NCBI GenBank assembly: GCA_049696015.1 | Contig: JBAVTG010000092.1 | Coordinates: 1-27,146, forward strand | Source: JANMEX01 sp049696015 | Lineage (GTDB): Bacteria > Pseudomonadota > Alphaproteobacteria > Rhizobiales > Rhizobiaceae | Direction of reading: 5' to 3' | DNA length: 27,146 bases | Shown here: positions 1 through 7,479 of the stretch, piece after piece | Numbering within the stretch: position 1 is the stretch's first letter | Layout: every line of letters begins with the position of its first letter | The notes under the pieces: generated by a model | Database searches by the model: none | What the model was told of the DNA's origin: nothing | The model's input: only the letters and a program-made list of their open reading frames with translations | Translations under genes and position numbers: made by a program

Positions 1-1
1 C

Positions 2-298
2 TTCGGCAACGTCTACTATCAGGGCGGCCGGGATTCGGAAGGCCGCACGCGGCGCTGGGTCATCTACAAGGGGTATTCGGAAGCTTCTGCCATACCGCCC
101 GGTTGGCACGGCTGGATGCACCACCGCACGGATTTAGCGCCTTCAAAGGAAGACTACCGCCCGCGCGACTGGCAAAAGCCGCATGAGCAGAATCTGACCG
201 GGTCGGCCGCGGCCTACCGTCCGGATGGCTCGCTTGCCAAGGGCGGACAGCGGCCGAAGGTCACAGGCGACTATGATGCCTGGACGCCTTCACGATAA
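2..298 (+). CDS. NDUFA12-family NADH:ubiquinone oxidoreductase subunit (5' truncated by window edge)
   Basis: The visible 98 residues are the C-terminal part of a protein of the NDUFA12/B17.2 family, an accessory subunit of respiratory complex I found in alphaproteobacteria and mitochondria. The frame is open from base 2. Family hallmarks are visible: GNVYYQ near the visible start, the R-RWVIYKG segment, then PPGWHGWMHH followed by a Pro- and Arg-rich tail with PHEQN and a final DYDAWTP. The start codon lies outside the window. It is followed on the same strand by the DUF2155 gene after about 100 bp, and the pair adjoins aat in the opposite orientation. By family knowledge it sits on the matrix-like (cytoplasmic) side of complex I. 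Assignment is firm; full length and upstream context cannot be seen. Confidence 0.93.
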   Translation, partial: FGNVYYQGGRDSEGRTRRWVIYKGYSEASAIPPGWHGWMHHRTDLAPSKEDYRPRDWQKPHEQNLTGSAAAYRPDGSLAKGGQRPKVTGDYDAWTPSR

Positions 299-401
299 AT
301 CCAAAGTGCTGCTTGGCATTGCCACAATTCAAGGTTAACCGACTGTTGACGCGAGGGCAGGTAGATTGCCTGCGGTTGCAAGTGGGCAAGACACATTTGA
401 T

Positions 402-842
402 ATGACACGCATGAATTCCGCGACACTGTTTTTGGCTGCCTTCGTGTCGCTCGCTGCGTCCGTCACCGCCTTTTCGCAAGAAGCCGCTGTTGAGCAGCAG
501 CCGGAAGGCAGCATCAAAAACCCGGTTGCAGAGTTTTCCGGTCTCGACAAGATAACCGGCCGGATCATCTCCTTTGATGTCTACATTGACGAGACCGTGC
601 AGTTCGGTGCGCTGCAAGTGACGCCGCGGGTGTGCTATTCGCGCCCATCGTCTGCCACACCGCGCACCACCGGCTTCGTTGAAGTTGATGAAATCACGCT
701 CGACCGCAAGATCCGGCGGATTTTTACCGGCTGGATGTTTGCTGACAGTCCGGGTCTGAATGCTGTCGAGCATGCCGTCTATGATGTGTGGCTCAAGGGC
801 TGCAAAGACAAGACAGAAGTGCCGCCTCCAGCAAAAAGTTGA
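402..842 (+). CDS. DUF2155 domain-containing secreted protein, function unknown
   Basis: This encodes a small exported protein of about 146 residues. The N-terminus has a signal-peptide pattern: a short basic start, the hydrophobic run LFLAAFVSLAASVTAF, then a probable Ala/Ser-type cleavage site before QEAAVEQ. The mature part shows features I associate with the DUF2155 family, including an LDKITGR segment, a conserved VCYSRP cysteine motif, and a C-terminal F-GWMFA...AVEHAVYDVWL--C segment. The two cysteines could form a disulfide (inference). The frame is also open from a TTG at 366, but a start at ATG 402 or ATG 411 places the signal peptide correctly; no strong ribosome binding site separates them. 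The gene is convergent with aat, 20 bp apart. Its role is not known to me; location in the periplasm is inferred from the signal peptide. Confidence 0.85.
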   Translation: MTRMNSATLFLAAFVSLAASVTAFSQEAAVEQQPEGSIKNPVAEFSGLDKITGRIISFDVYIDETVQFGALQVTPRVCYSRPSSATPRTTGFVEVDEITLDRKIRRIFTGWMFADSPGLNAVEHAVYDVWLKGCKDKTEVPPPAKS

Positions 843-862
843 ATCATCGGAGTCACTTGCGG

Positions 863-1450
863 CTAAAAGTTCGCCTGCTTTGCCAGCGCTGATGCCAGTA
901 GTTTCTCGTATTTCTTGCGTGGCACATCGATCGCGCCGAAGCGTTTCAAATGATCGGTTGTGAATTGCGTGTCGAGGAGTGTGAACCCGCGGTCCCGCAG
1001 ATGGGCCACCAGGCTGACCAGGCAGACTTTGGACGCATCGGTCATCAGCGAGAACATGCTTTCGCCAAAGAAGGCCGATCCCAACGACACGCCATACAAT
1101 CCACCGACGAGCGCGCCGTGATACCATGCTTCTACTGAATGGCAGTGGCCTTGACGGTGGAGTGAAACATAGGCGGCAAGGATGGTTTCATTGATCCAGG
1201 TGGATGGCCGGTTGACCCGTTCCGCCGCGCAGCCGCGCATCACATCTTCAAAGGCCGTATTGAAGCGAATTTCAAAGAGACCTCTGCGGATTGTCTTGGC
1301 AAGACTTGCCGGCACATGAAACGTCTCGAAAGGAATTATGCCGCGCATGTCCGGCCTGACCCAGAAGACCTCCGGGTCATCCGCCGATTCGGCCATCGGG
1401 AAGACGCCGGTCGCATAGGCCCGGAGCAACAACTCCGGGTCCAGTCTCAT
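863..1450 (-). CDS. aat: Leucyl/phenylalanyl-tRNA--protein transferase
   Basis: This cytoplasmic enzyme transfers Leu or Phe from aminoacyl-tRNA to proteins with N-terminal Arg or Lys, marking them for ClpS/ClpAP (bacterial N-end rule). The 195-residue product begins MRLDPELLLRAYATGVFPMA, the standard start of the family. It then has FWVRPDMRGIIPFE, HCHSVEAWY, the GGLYGVSLGSAFFGESMFS core and LLDTQFTTDHLKRFGA, all typical Aat segments. The open frame extends upstream to 1552, but ATG 1450 gives the family-conserved N-terminus and avoids overlap with accC. The accC stop lies only 4 bp upstream, so the gene is probably co-transcribed and translationally coupled; its own ribosome binding site is weak. 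Length is slightly short but usual for alphaproteobacteria. Confidence 0.96.
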   Translation of the reverse strand: MRLDPELLLRAYATGVFPMAESADDPEVFWVRPDMRGIIPFETFHVPASLAKTIRRGLFEIRFNTAFEDVMRGCAAERVNRPSTWINETILAAYVSLHRQGHCHSVEAWYHGALVGGLYGVSLGSAFFGESMFSLMTDASKVCLVSLVAHLRDRGFTLLDTQFTTDHLKRFGAIDVPRKKYEKLLASALAKQANF

Positions 1451-1454
1451 ATGG

Positions 1455-2822
1455 TCAGTCGTTTGCTTCACTTTCAGCCGCATCCTTGGCGGCAAGATAC
1501 TTTTCCAGCCAGTGGATGTTGTAATCCCCGTTGGCAATGTCCGGATTGCCAACCAGATCGCGGAACAGCGGCAAGGTCGACTTCACGCCGTCGACAACAA
1601 ACTCGTCGAGCGCCCGGCGCAGGCGCATCATGCATTCGACACGGTTGCGGCCGTGGACGATCAGCTTGCCGATCATCGAGTCGTAATAAGGCGGGATTTT
1701 GTATCCGGCATACACGCCCGAATCAATGCGAATGCCAAGGCCGCCTGGCGTGTGGTAATGGGTGATTTTGCCGGGCGAGGGGGTAAATGTGCGCGGATCC
1801 TCGGCATTGATCCGGCATTCGATGGCATGGCCGGAAAACTTGATGTCGCTTTGTGTCATCGACAGTCCGCCGCCAGAGGCGATACGGATCTGTTCGTGCA
1901 CAAGGTCAATGCCGGTGATCGCTTCGGTGATTGTGTGTTCCACCTGCAGGCGCGTGTTCATTTCGATGAAATAGAATTCGCCGTTCTCATACAGGAATTC
2001 GATCGTTCCAGCGCCACGATAGCCAATTCCGGCGACCGCCTTGGCGCAGATCATGCCGATCTTTTCGCGTTCCTCGGCATTCAGGGCAGGCGAGTTGGCC
2101 TCTTCCCAGATCTTCTGGTGACGGCGTTGCAACGAGCAGTCGCGCTCACCCATGTGAACGGCGTTTCCGGCTCCATCGCCCATGATCTGCACTTCAATGT
2201 GCCGCGGCTCGCTAAGATACTTCTCAATATAGACTTCAGAATTGCCAAATGCCGCGCCTGCCTCGGAGCGTGCCGTTGCCAGCGCGACAGCCAGTTCGCT
2301 CTCGTTCTGCGCAACCTTCATGCCACGCCCGCCGCCGCCAGCCGTCGCCTTGATGATCACAGGGTAGCCAATTTCAGCAGATATCCGAGCAGCCTCAACC
2401 TCGTCGGCGACACCGCCTTCAGAGCCGGGCACCACCGGGATTCCAAGGCGTTTGGCTGTCCGCTTGGCTTCAATCTTGTCGCCCATGATGCGGATATGGT
2501 CAGCGGTCGGACCGATGAAGGTGATCTTGTGCGCTTCGAGGATGTCGGCAAACTTGGCATTCTCGGACAGAAATCCATATCCGGGATGGATCGCATCCGC
2601 GCCGGTTATCTCGCATGCTGCAACGATCTGGTGGATGTTGAGGTACGAATCGCGCGATGGCGGCGGCCCGATGCAGACGCTTTCGTCAGCGAGGCGAACA
2701 TGCATAGCGTCCGAATCTGCGGTCGAATGCACGGCAACAGTCGGGATGCCAAGTTCGCGGCACGCCCGCAGGATGCGCAGGGCGATTTCACCTCGATTGG
2801 CAATCAGTATCTTGTGAAACAT
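1455..2822 (-). CDS. accC: Acetyl-CoA carboxylase, biotin carboxylase subunit
   Basis: AccC carboxylates biotin on AccB using ATP and bicarbonate, the first half-reaction of malonyl-CoA synthesis for fatty acids. The 455-residue length is typical. The N-terminal domain starts FHKILIANRGEIALRI. The ATP-grasp region carries the glycine-rich loop GGGGRGM (about residues 162-168) preceded by the ATP-binding lysine in VIIKAT. The metal- and bicarbonate-binding region reads FYFIEMNTRLQVEH (about 284-297). The following residues are TITE where E. coli has PVTE, a variation also known in pyruvate carboxylases, so not alarming. The start at ATG 2822 has an AAAGGCGG-type ribosome binding site and lies 12 bp after accB. 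The unlinked carboxyltransferase genes accA and accD are not in the window. Confidence 0.97.
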   Translation of the reverse strand: MFHKILIANRGEIALRILRACRELGIPTVAVHSTADSDAMHVRLADESVCIGPPPSRDSYLNIHQIVAACEITGADAIHPGYGFLSENAKFADILEAHKITFIGPTADHIRIMGDKIEAKRTAKRLGIPVVPGSEGGVADEVEAARISAEIGYPVIIKATAGGGGRGMKVAQNESELAVALATARSEAGAAFGNSEVYIEKYLSEPRHIEVQIMGDGAGNAVHMGERDCSLQRRHQKIWEEANSPALNAEEREKIGMICAKAVAGIGYRGAGTIEFLYENGEFYFIEMNTRLQVEHTITEAITGIDLVHEQIRIASGGGLSMTQSDIKFSGHAIECRINAEDPRTFTPSPGKITHYHTPGGLGIRIDSGVYAGYKIPPYYDSMIGKLIVHGRNRVECMMRLRRALDEFVVDGVKSTLPLFRDLVGNPDIANGDYNIHWLEKYLAAKDAAESEAND

Positions 2823-2834
2823 GGACTGCCGCCT

Positions 2835-3293
2835 TTATTCGATTACGACGAGCGGTTCGCCATATTCAACCGGTTGTGCGTCTTCGACCAGAATGGCCGT
2901 AATCGTGCCGGAACGTGGCGCCGGAATCTGGTTCATCGTCTTCATCGCTTCGATGATCAGGATGGTTTGCCCTTCCTTCACCTTGGTGCCAACTGCGATA
3001 AACGCGTCAGCACCGGGCGCGGGCGAGAAATAGACCGTGCCGACCATAGGCGAGGGCACGCTGTTGGCAGAAACCGCAGCAGTAGGGACAGGAACGCCGA
3101 CAGCTGCAGGAGCAGCCTGTTGCGGAGCGGCCATCATTTGCGGCGCCGTGGCGTAGACCGGCGTGCCGCTGCGCGAGACGCGGATGCGCAATTCGCCATG
3201 TTCGACTTCGATCTCGGTCAAATCGGTTTCGTTCAGGATACCCGCCAGATCGCGGATCAACCCCTGATCAATTGTCGAATTCTTGGCCGCCAT
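2835..3293 (-). CDS. accB: Acetyl-CoA carboxylase biotin carboxyl carrier protein
   Basis: This is the 152-residue biotin carrier of acetyl-CoA carboxylase, which shuttles carboxybiotin between AccC and AccA-AccD. A short N-terminal helical segment (LIRDLAGILNETDLTEIEVEHG) is followed by an Ala/Pro-rich flexible linker at about residues 48-80. The C-terminal biotinyl domain follows and contains PSPMVGTVY and the biotinylation motif EAMKTM with the target lysine at K118. Most species have EAMKLM or EAMKVM, so the Thr is a minor variation. The gene is immediately upstream of accC, the usual operon, and 30 bp downstream of aroQ. The start at ATG 3293 is preceded by a GGGAAAG element. Confidence 0.97.
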   Translation of the reverse strand: MAAKNSTIDQGLIRDLAGILNETDLTEIEVEHGELRIRVSRSGTPVYATAPQMMAAPQQAAPAAVGVPVPTAAVSANSVPSPMVGTVYFSPAPGADAFIAVGTKVKEGQTILIIEAMKTMNQIPAPRSGTITAILVEDAQPVEYGEPLVVIE

Positions 3294-3323
3294 GTTGAAA
3301 TCTTTCCCGTTTTCTTCTTGAAG

Positions 3324-3755
3324 TCAAAGAGCTGCAAGCGCTCTCAAACCCATTACGTAGCCGTCCGCTCCGAAACCTGCGATCACGCCTTTGGCCACCG
3401 GCGAGACGTAAGATTTGTGCCGGAATGCCTCGCGGGCATGGATGTTCGACAAATGCACTTCCGCAACAATCGCCGAAGAGCCCTTGATTGCATCATGCAA
3501 CGCGATCGATGTGTGCGTATAGGCGCCGGGATTGATCAGCACCGGTTGGCCGGCCGCGCCAGCCTCTTGTATCCACGTGACCAATTCGCCTTCGTTGTTG
3601 GACTGGCGAAAATCAACCGATACATCAAGCTTTGCGCCTTCCGCTTCGACCAGTGCTTTGAGGTCATCCAAAGTCATCGAACCATAGATTTCGGGCTCCC
3701 GTTTGCCCAAAAGGTTCAGGTTTGGCCCGTTGAGGACAAGGATGGTTTTGCGCAT
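3324..3755 (-). CDS. aroQ: Type II 3-dehydroquinate dehydratase
   Basis: AroQ converts 3-dehydroquinate to 3-dehydroshikimate, the third step of the shikimate pathway. It is the class II dodecameric flavodoxin-like enzyme. The 143-residue product has the diagnostic LVLNGPNLNLLGKREPEIYG start, with the catalytic Tyr at residue 24 and Arg19 on the mobile lid. It also has the substrate-binding NPGAYTHTSIALHDA and the VHLSNIHAREAFRHKS segment. ATG 3755 is chosen as start; a TTG one codon earlier (3758) is in frame but less likely. The linkage aroQ-accB-accC is conserved in alphaproteobacteria. A 132-bp spacer separates it from the upstream dsbA-like gene, and a short imperfect hairpin lies there (3814-3838). 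Confidence 0.97.
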   Translation of the reverse strand: MRKTILVLNGPNLNLLGKREPEIYGSMTLDDLKALVEAEGAKLDVSVDFRQSNNEGELVTWIQEAGAAGQPVLINPGAYTHTSIALHDAIKGSSAIVAEVHLSNIHAREAFRHKSYVSPVAKGVIAGFGADGYVMGLRALAAL

Positions 3756-3887
3756 CAAGCAATCAGCCCGCTGTTAGCCCATTTGAGCCGGTATAGACGG
3801 GTTGAAACGCCATGGGAAGGCGAGAATCGCCGTCTCCCGACTTGTTCACAAAGCGCTTTAAATCCGAGCCAGATGTGCCATTCCCGT

Positions 3888-4694
3888 TCAACAGGTGGCT
3901 TTCTGACACTGGCGCACGTTTGCGACCTTTTCGGCCAGCACTTCAAGGCCGAGCGCACCGGGCACCACCTCATCCTTGATCACATAAGCAGGCGTGCCCG
4001 TGACATTCAGGCCTTGCGCAAGCGCGTTGTTCTGCTCAAACAGCACCCCGATCTCGGCGGCCTCCATACCCGCTTTCAGTTTGGCTTCATCGGCGCCCAA
4101 CGAAACGGCGACTGCCGTTGCCGTATCCTCATTGGCTTGTCCCCCTTCAAGCAACGCGACATGGAATTCGGCATATTTTTCCGGCATCAATTTCTTGAAG
4201 GCCTGCGCCACAATGTGGGCCTTGACCGAATCCGGACCAAGGATCGGCAGCTCTTTCAAGACAAACCGGACATTCGGATCGGCTTTGACCAGAGCTTGCA
4301 TGTCGCCGAGCGCGCGGCGGCAATAGCCGCAATTGTAATCAAAGAACTCGACGACCGTGACATCGCCTTTGGGATTGCCGATGATTGCGTCCTGGGAGGC
4401 GTTGAAAATGGAGTCGCCGGATTTGGAAATGAAATCATTGCGCGCCACGCGGCTCTGTTCTTCGCGCTTTGTTTCAAGCGCTGTTTGAACTTCAAGCATG
4501 ATTTCCGGGTTGGTCAGCAGATAGTTGCGGACCACTTTCTCAATTTGCGCGTCATCAGGGACAGGGTCCGCAGCCACAATTTGCGGCTCTTCGGCTGTGC
4601 TCGCCGAACCCTTCTGGCCGGCGACATAGCCAAGTCCTGCGGCGGCGCTGCCTGCCACAAGCGTTGCCACTGCGAAAAGTGCTATCTTTTTCAT
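3888..4694 (-). CDS. DsbA/ScsC-like thiol:disulfide interchange protein
   Basis: This encodes a 268-residue exported thioredoxin-fold oxidoreductase. After a signal or anchor segment (MKKIALFAVATLVAGSAAAG) comes a helical N-terminal region, about residues 48-85, with KVVRNYLLTNPEIMLE. That segment resembles the ScsC/Com1-type N-terminal domain that precedes some DsbA folds. The thioredoxin-like part starts with VVEFFDYNCGYC; the redox pair is C122-G-Y-C125. The cis-proline loop reads NVTGTPAYVI. CGYC is a common active site in this DsbA-like subfamily. The frame is open from 4763, but ATG 4694 has a good ribosome binding site (AGGAG) and puts the signal at the N-terminus. Two further cysteines lie at the extreme C-terminus. 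It may form or isomerise disulfides in the periplasm; which one cannot be decided here. Confidence 0.9.
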   Translation of the reverse strand: MKKIALFAVATLVAGSAAAGLGYVAGQKGSASTAEEPQIVAADPVPDDAQIEKVVRNYLLTNPEIMLEVQTALETKREEQSRVARNDFISKSGDSIFNASQDAIIGNPKGDVTVVEFFDYNCGYCRRALGDMQALVKADPNVRFVLKELPILGPDSVKAHIVAQAFKKLMPEKYAEFHVALLEGGQANEDTATAVAVSLGADEAKLKAGMEAAEIGVLFEQNNALAQGLNVTGTPAYVIKDEVVPGALGLEVLAEKVANVRQCQKATC

Positions 4695-4787
4695 TGTCGG
4701 CTCCTGATCGATTTGCGCACTTTGCCCAAACTCGATGAATTGGCGGTGAACGGTATTGATCATACCGCTTGCGCTTTTGCGCCTGTG

Positions 4788-6143
4788 CTATCCCTTTTTC
4801 GCCGGTTTGGCACCAGCCTTGATTATGTCCTCGGCACGCAGCCAGCCGGGCGATCCCTTTTTGAAACCCTTTTGAGCGCGAGCAGCGAAGATCCGCGCGT
4901 CGTTGGTTGCGCCATTGTAGAAATACATTTGCGCTGTCGCCAGCTGGGCGTCCGGTTCGCGTCCGCTCAGGGCATAGGCGCGGGCAAGATATTGATAGCC
5001 AAGCGCGTTGCTTTTGTCCCTGCGCAACGCTTCGCCAAGCTCCCGGATCGCGCCGTCAGTGTCGCCTGCCAGCAACAGCGATTGGCCGAGCCCGACCTGG
5101 ATCGTTGTTCCCTTTCCCGGGTCAAGTTTCAGCGCATTGCGAAATGCTTTCGACGCGTCGGCCGGACGGTTGGCTTTCAGGAGAATTTCGCCACGGATTT
5201 CCTCGATATAGCCATTCTTGGGCATCTGCTTAGCCAGCGCGTCGAACTTTTTCAGCGCGTCCTTGGACGAGCCTTGCAAATAGGCGCTGAACGCTTCGCC
5301 ATAGCGCAAGCCGATGTTGTCCGGTTGGCCGCGGAACAGGCGGCGCACGGTGTTGATATTGCCCGAATAGGCAGCGACCTTGGCGCGCGCCATGTCATGG
5401 CGGGCTTGCAGCCCGGCTGGATCGGTCTTGCCGAAATGCGGGCTTTGTTGAGCCAGGTTCTCAAGATTTGCGATACGTTCGCGCGGCAGCGGGTGGCTGA
5501 TCTTGTAAGGATCGACCCGAGCGCCGGAAAGGGCAAGCGAGGTCTGGAACCGCTGAAATGTCGCCAACATGCCGCGCGCCGATTGGCCGGTCTTGTTGAG
5601 ATAGGTGACGGCCGAGCGGTCTGCGGTGATTTCTTCCGTCCGCTGGTAGGACAGGATCGAGCGGCGCGCCGCTTCGGCCGATCCTGCGGCAAGCCCGGTG
5701 CCAAGCTGCGCGGCTTCACCATTGCCAGACGCGGCTCCCGCAACAGCGGCCCCCATGCCGACTATGCCTGCAATCGTTGCCATTCTGCCTGCTGCTTCCA
5801 GTTTCTGCCGCAAACGTTCCTGATGGCCGCCGGCAAGATGGCCAATTTCATGGGCAAGGACGCCGATCACCTCATTTGGCGTGGCAGAAGTCATGATCGT
5901 TCCGGTATTGATGTAAATGCTGCGTCCATTCACGAACGCGTTGAACGACGGATCGTTGATCAGGACAATCTCGGTGATGCCCTTTATGCCTGCGGCTGCA
6001 AGCAAGGGCTTTGCATACTCAAACAAAAGCCGTTCGATTTCCGCATCGCGCACGATCGGCACTTTTTGCGCCTGCACCGGTGCAGCGGCAGCAATCGTCA
6101 GAAAGAGCGCGATTGCGCCAATAAAATTCCGTCCAAGCGGCAT
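4788..6143 (-). CDS. M48-family periplasmic zinc metalloprotease with TPR repeats (BepA-like)
   Basis: The 451-residue protein begins with a signal peptide (hydrophobic FIGAIALFLTIAAAAPVQAQ). The peptidase M48 domain spans roughly residues 30-250. Its zinc site HEIGH is at 98-102, and the likely third ligand lies in the EITADRSAV segment (E-x-x-A-D). From about residue 255 the protein turns into helical repeats rich in Ala/Leu with TPR character (for example A-KAFRNALKLDPG). This architecture matches the BepA/YfgC family, which degrades or assists assembly of outer-membrane proteins; the substrate here is unknown. It is the first gene of the minus-strand block and is divergent from the aminotransferase with 144 bp between starts, where the promoters must lie. 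The DsbA-like gene follows, consistent with a shared envelope role (inference). Confidence 0.92.
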   Translation of the reverse strand: MPLGRNFIGAIALFLTIAAAAPVQAQKVPIVRDAEIERLLFEYAKPLLAAAGIKGITEIVLINDPSFNAFVNGRSIYINTGTIMTSATPNEVIGVLAHEIGHLAGGHQERLRQKLEAAGRMATIAGIVGMGAAVAGAASGNGEAAQLGTGLAAGSAEAARRSILSYQRTEEITADRSAVTYLNKTGQSARGMLATFQRFQTSLALSGARVDPYKISHPLPRERIANLENLAQQSPHFGKTDPAGLQARHDMARAKVAAYSGNINTVRRLFRGQPDNIGLRYGEAFSAYLQGSSKDALKKFDALAKQMPKNGYIEEIRGEILLKANRPADASKAFRNALKLDPGKGTTIQVGLGQSLLLAGDTDGAIRELGEALRRDKSNALGYQYLARAYALSGREPDAQLATAQMYFYNGATNDARIFAARAQKGFKKGSPGWLRAEDIIKAGAKPAKKG

Positions 6144-6287
6144 ATGAAACCCAAACTGACTGTTGCGCCGACCAGTCTAGCGCATATTGACCTGTTGCAA
6201 AGTGCACGATCACCACATCAGGAACTTGTGATAGCCGTGCCTTTCCGGCATTTGTGCGGCGGTCACAGCCATAATCAGAGAGTTTAC

Positions 6288-7436
6288 ATGCCAATTATCT
6301 CCCGGCGCAGCCAAATTGAGCCGTTTCACGCCATGGATGTCCTGGCCAGGGCCAACAGCATGATGGCGAATGGCAAGCCGGTGATATCCATGGCTGTCGG
6401 CCAGCCATCCGATCCAGTTCCCGAACCGGTCCGTCAGGCGGCGCAAGCTGCTTTGGCAAACGGGCGGCTGGGCTACACGGATGCGCTCGGCCTGCCAGAG
6501 CTGCGGAACGCCATCGCTGCCCATTATGGCGAGCACTATGGCATTTCGGTCGATCCGGGCCGCATTGCTGTCACCAACGGCTCTTCGGCTGCTTTCAATC
6601 TGGCTTTTCTGGCGATGTTCGATGTCGGTGACCGCGTCGCGATCACGCGGCCCGGCTATCCGGCCTACCGCAATATCATGCAGGCCCTGGGGCTTGAGGT
6701 AGTTGAAATTCCGGTTGATCTTGCATCCGGCCCATTAACCGCCGCGCGGCTGGAAGAAGTCCATAAAGCGACAAAGCTGGACGGCCTTCTTTTTGCCAGC
6801 CCCGCCAATCCGACCGGCCAAATGCTACCGGAAGCGGAATTGGAACTTCTGGTCCAAACGGCGGAAAATCTCGGCATTACCGTCATTTCCGACGAAATCT
6901 ATCACCGGCTGAATTATTCCGGCGCAGATCATACCGCGCTGATGACCAGCGAAAACGCAGTAATCATCAACTCGTTTTCCAAGTACTATTGCATGACTGG
7001 CTGGCGGGTCGGCTGGATGGTCTTGCCGGAAAAGCTGGTCCGCCCGATTGAGCGGATTGCCCAGAGCCTTTACATTTCGCCGCCAGAACTGTCGCAGCGC
7101 GCGGCCATTGCCGCATTTGGCTGCGCGTCTGAATATGACCGCGTCCGCGACCGCTACTTGGCCAACCGGGCCATTCTTGGCGAAGCGCTGCCACGGTTGG
7201 GTTTTGCATTGGCGTCGCCCATGGATGGCGCTTTTTATGCCTGGTGCGATGTCAGCGCACACACACAGGACTCGATGGCATTTGCGCAGACAATGCTGGA
7301 CAAAGCGCTGGTCGCGGCAACGCCGGGGCGTGACTTCGATCCGGTCAATGGTCACCGTTATATGCGTTTTTCCTATGCAGGCACCACAGAACACATGTCT
7401 GAGGCCATGCATCGGCTAGAACAGTTCCTGAAATGA
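6288..7436 (+). CDS. Class I/II pyridoxal-phosphate aminotransferase
   Basis: This 382-residue enzyme of the aspartate aminotransferase superfamily (fold type I) shows all family signatures: VGQPSDPVPEP, GYTDALGLPELRNAIA, NGSSAAFNL, SPANPTGQ, SDEIYHRL (Asp192 and Tyr195 contact the cofactor) and the cofactor lysine K222 in SFSKYYCMTGWRVGW. The conserved C-terminal arginine is in YMRFSYAG. The start is ATG 6288 behind an imperfect GAGAG element; the much longer upstream extension of this frame (from 1512) is antisense to five genes and not coding. It is a stand-alone transcript, divergent from the M48 gene and closed by a terminator directly after its stop. The amino acid substrate cannot be told from sequence. 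Confidence 0.94.
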   Translation: MPIISRRSQIEPFHAMDVLARANSMMANGKPVISMAVGQPSDPVPEPVRQAAQAALANGRLGYTDALGLPELRNAIAAHYGEHYGISVDPGRIAVTNGSSAAFNLAFLAMFDVGDRVAITRPGYPAYRNIMQALGLEVVEIPVDLASGPLTAARLEEVHKATKLDGLLFASPANPTGQMLPEAELELLVQTAENLGITVISDEIYHRLNYSGADHTALMTSENAVIINSFSKYYCMTGWRVGWMVLPEKLVRPIERIAQSLYISPPELSQRAAIAAFGCASEYDRVRDRYLANRAILGEALPRLGFALASPMDGAFYAWCDVSAHTQDSMAFAQTMLDKALVAATPGRDFDPVNGHRYMRFSYAGTTEHMSEAMHRLEQFLK

Positions 7437-7462
7437 AAAAACCGGGCCAATGCCCGGTTTTT
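7437..7462. terminator. Bidirectional rho-independent terminator
   Basis: A perfect 11-bp stem (AAAAACCGGGC / GCCCGGTTTTT) with a 4-base CAAT loop starts directly after the aminotransferase stop codon. The A-run on one side and T-run on the other allow it to terminate both the aminotransferase (+) and rne (-, ending at 7480). Confidence 0.92.
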
Positions 7463-7479
7463 GTTCTTTGAAAGTCAAA

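Noticed and set aside
261..1127. 288-codon minus-strand open frame crossing the DUF2155 gene and the 3' end of aat
   Set aside because: It overlaps two supported genes in other frames and shows no recognisable domain.
3814..3838. Imperfect hairpin with GGCGA-GAA-TCGCC core upstream of aroQ
   Set aside because: Short core stem, no T-run and no known leader type; could be chance, so not listed as a regulatory feature.
1512..6287. Very long plus-strand open frame that continues into the aminotransferase, total 1974 codons
   Set aside because: It is exactly codon-antisense to accC, accB, aroQ, the dsbA-like gene and the M48 gene, all firmly identified. The frame is open only because those genes lack TTA, CTA and TCA. 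Only the part from ATG 6288 matches a protein family.
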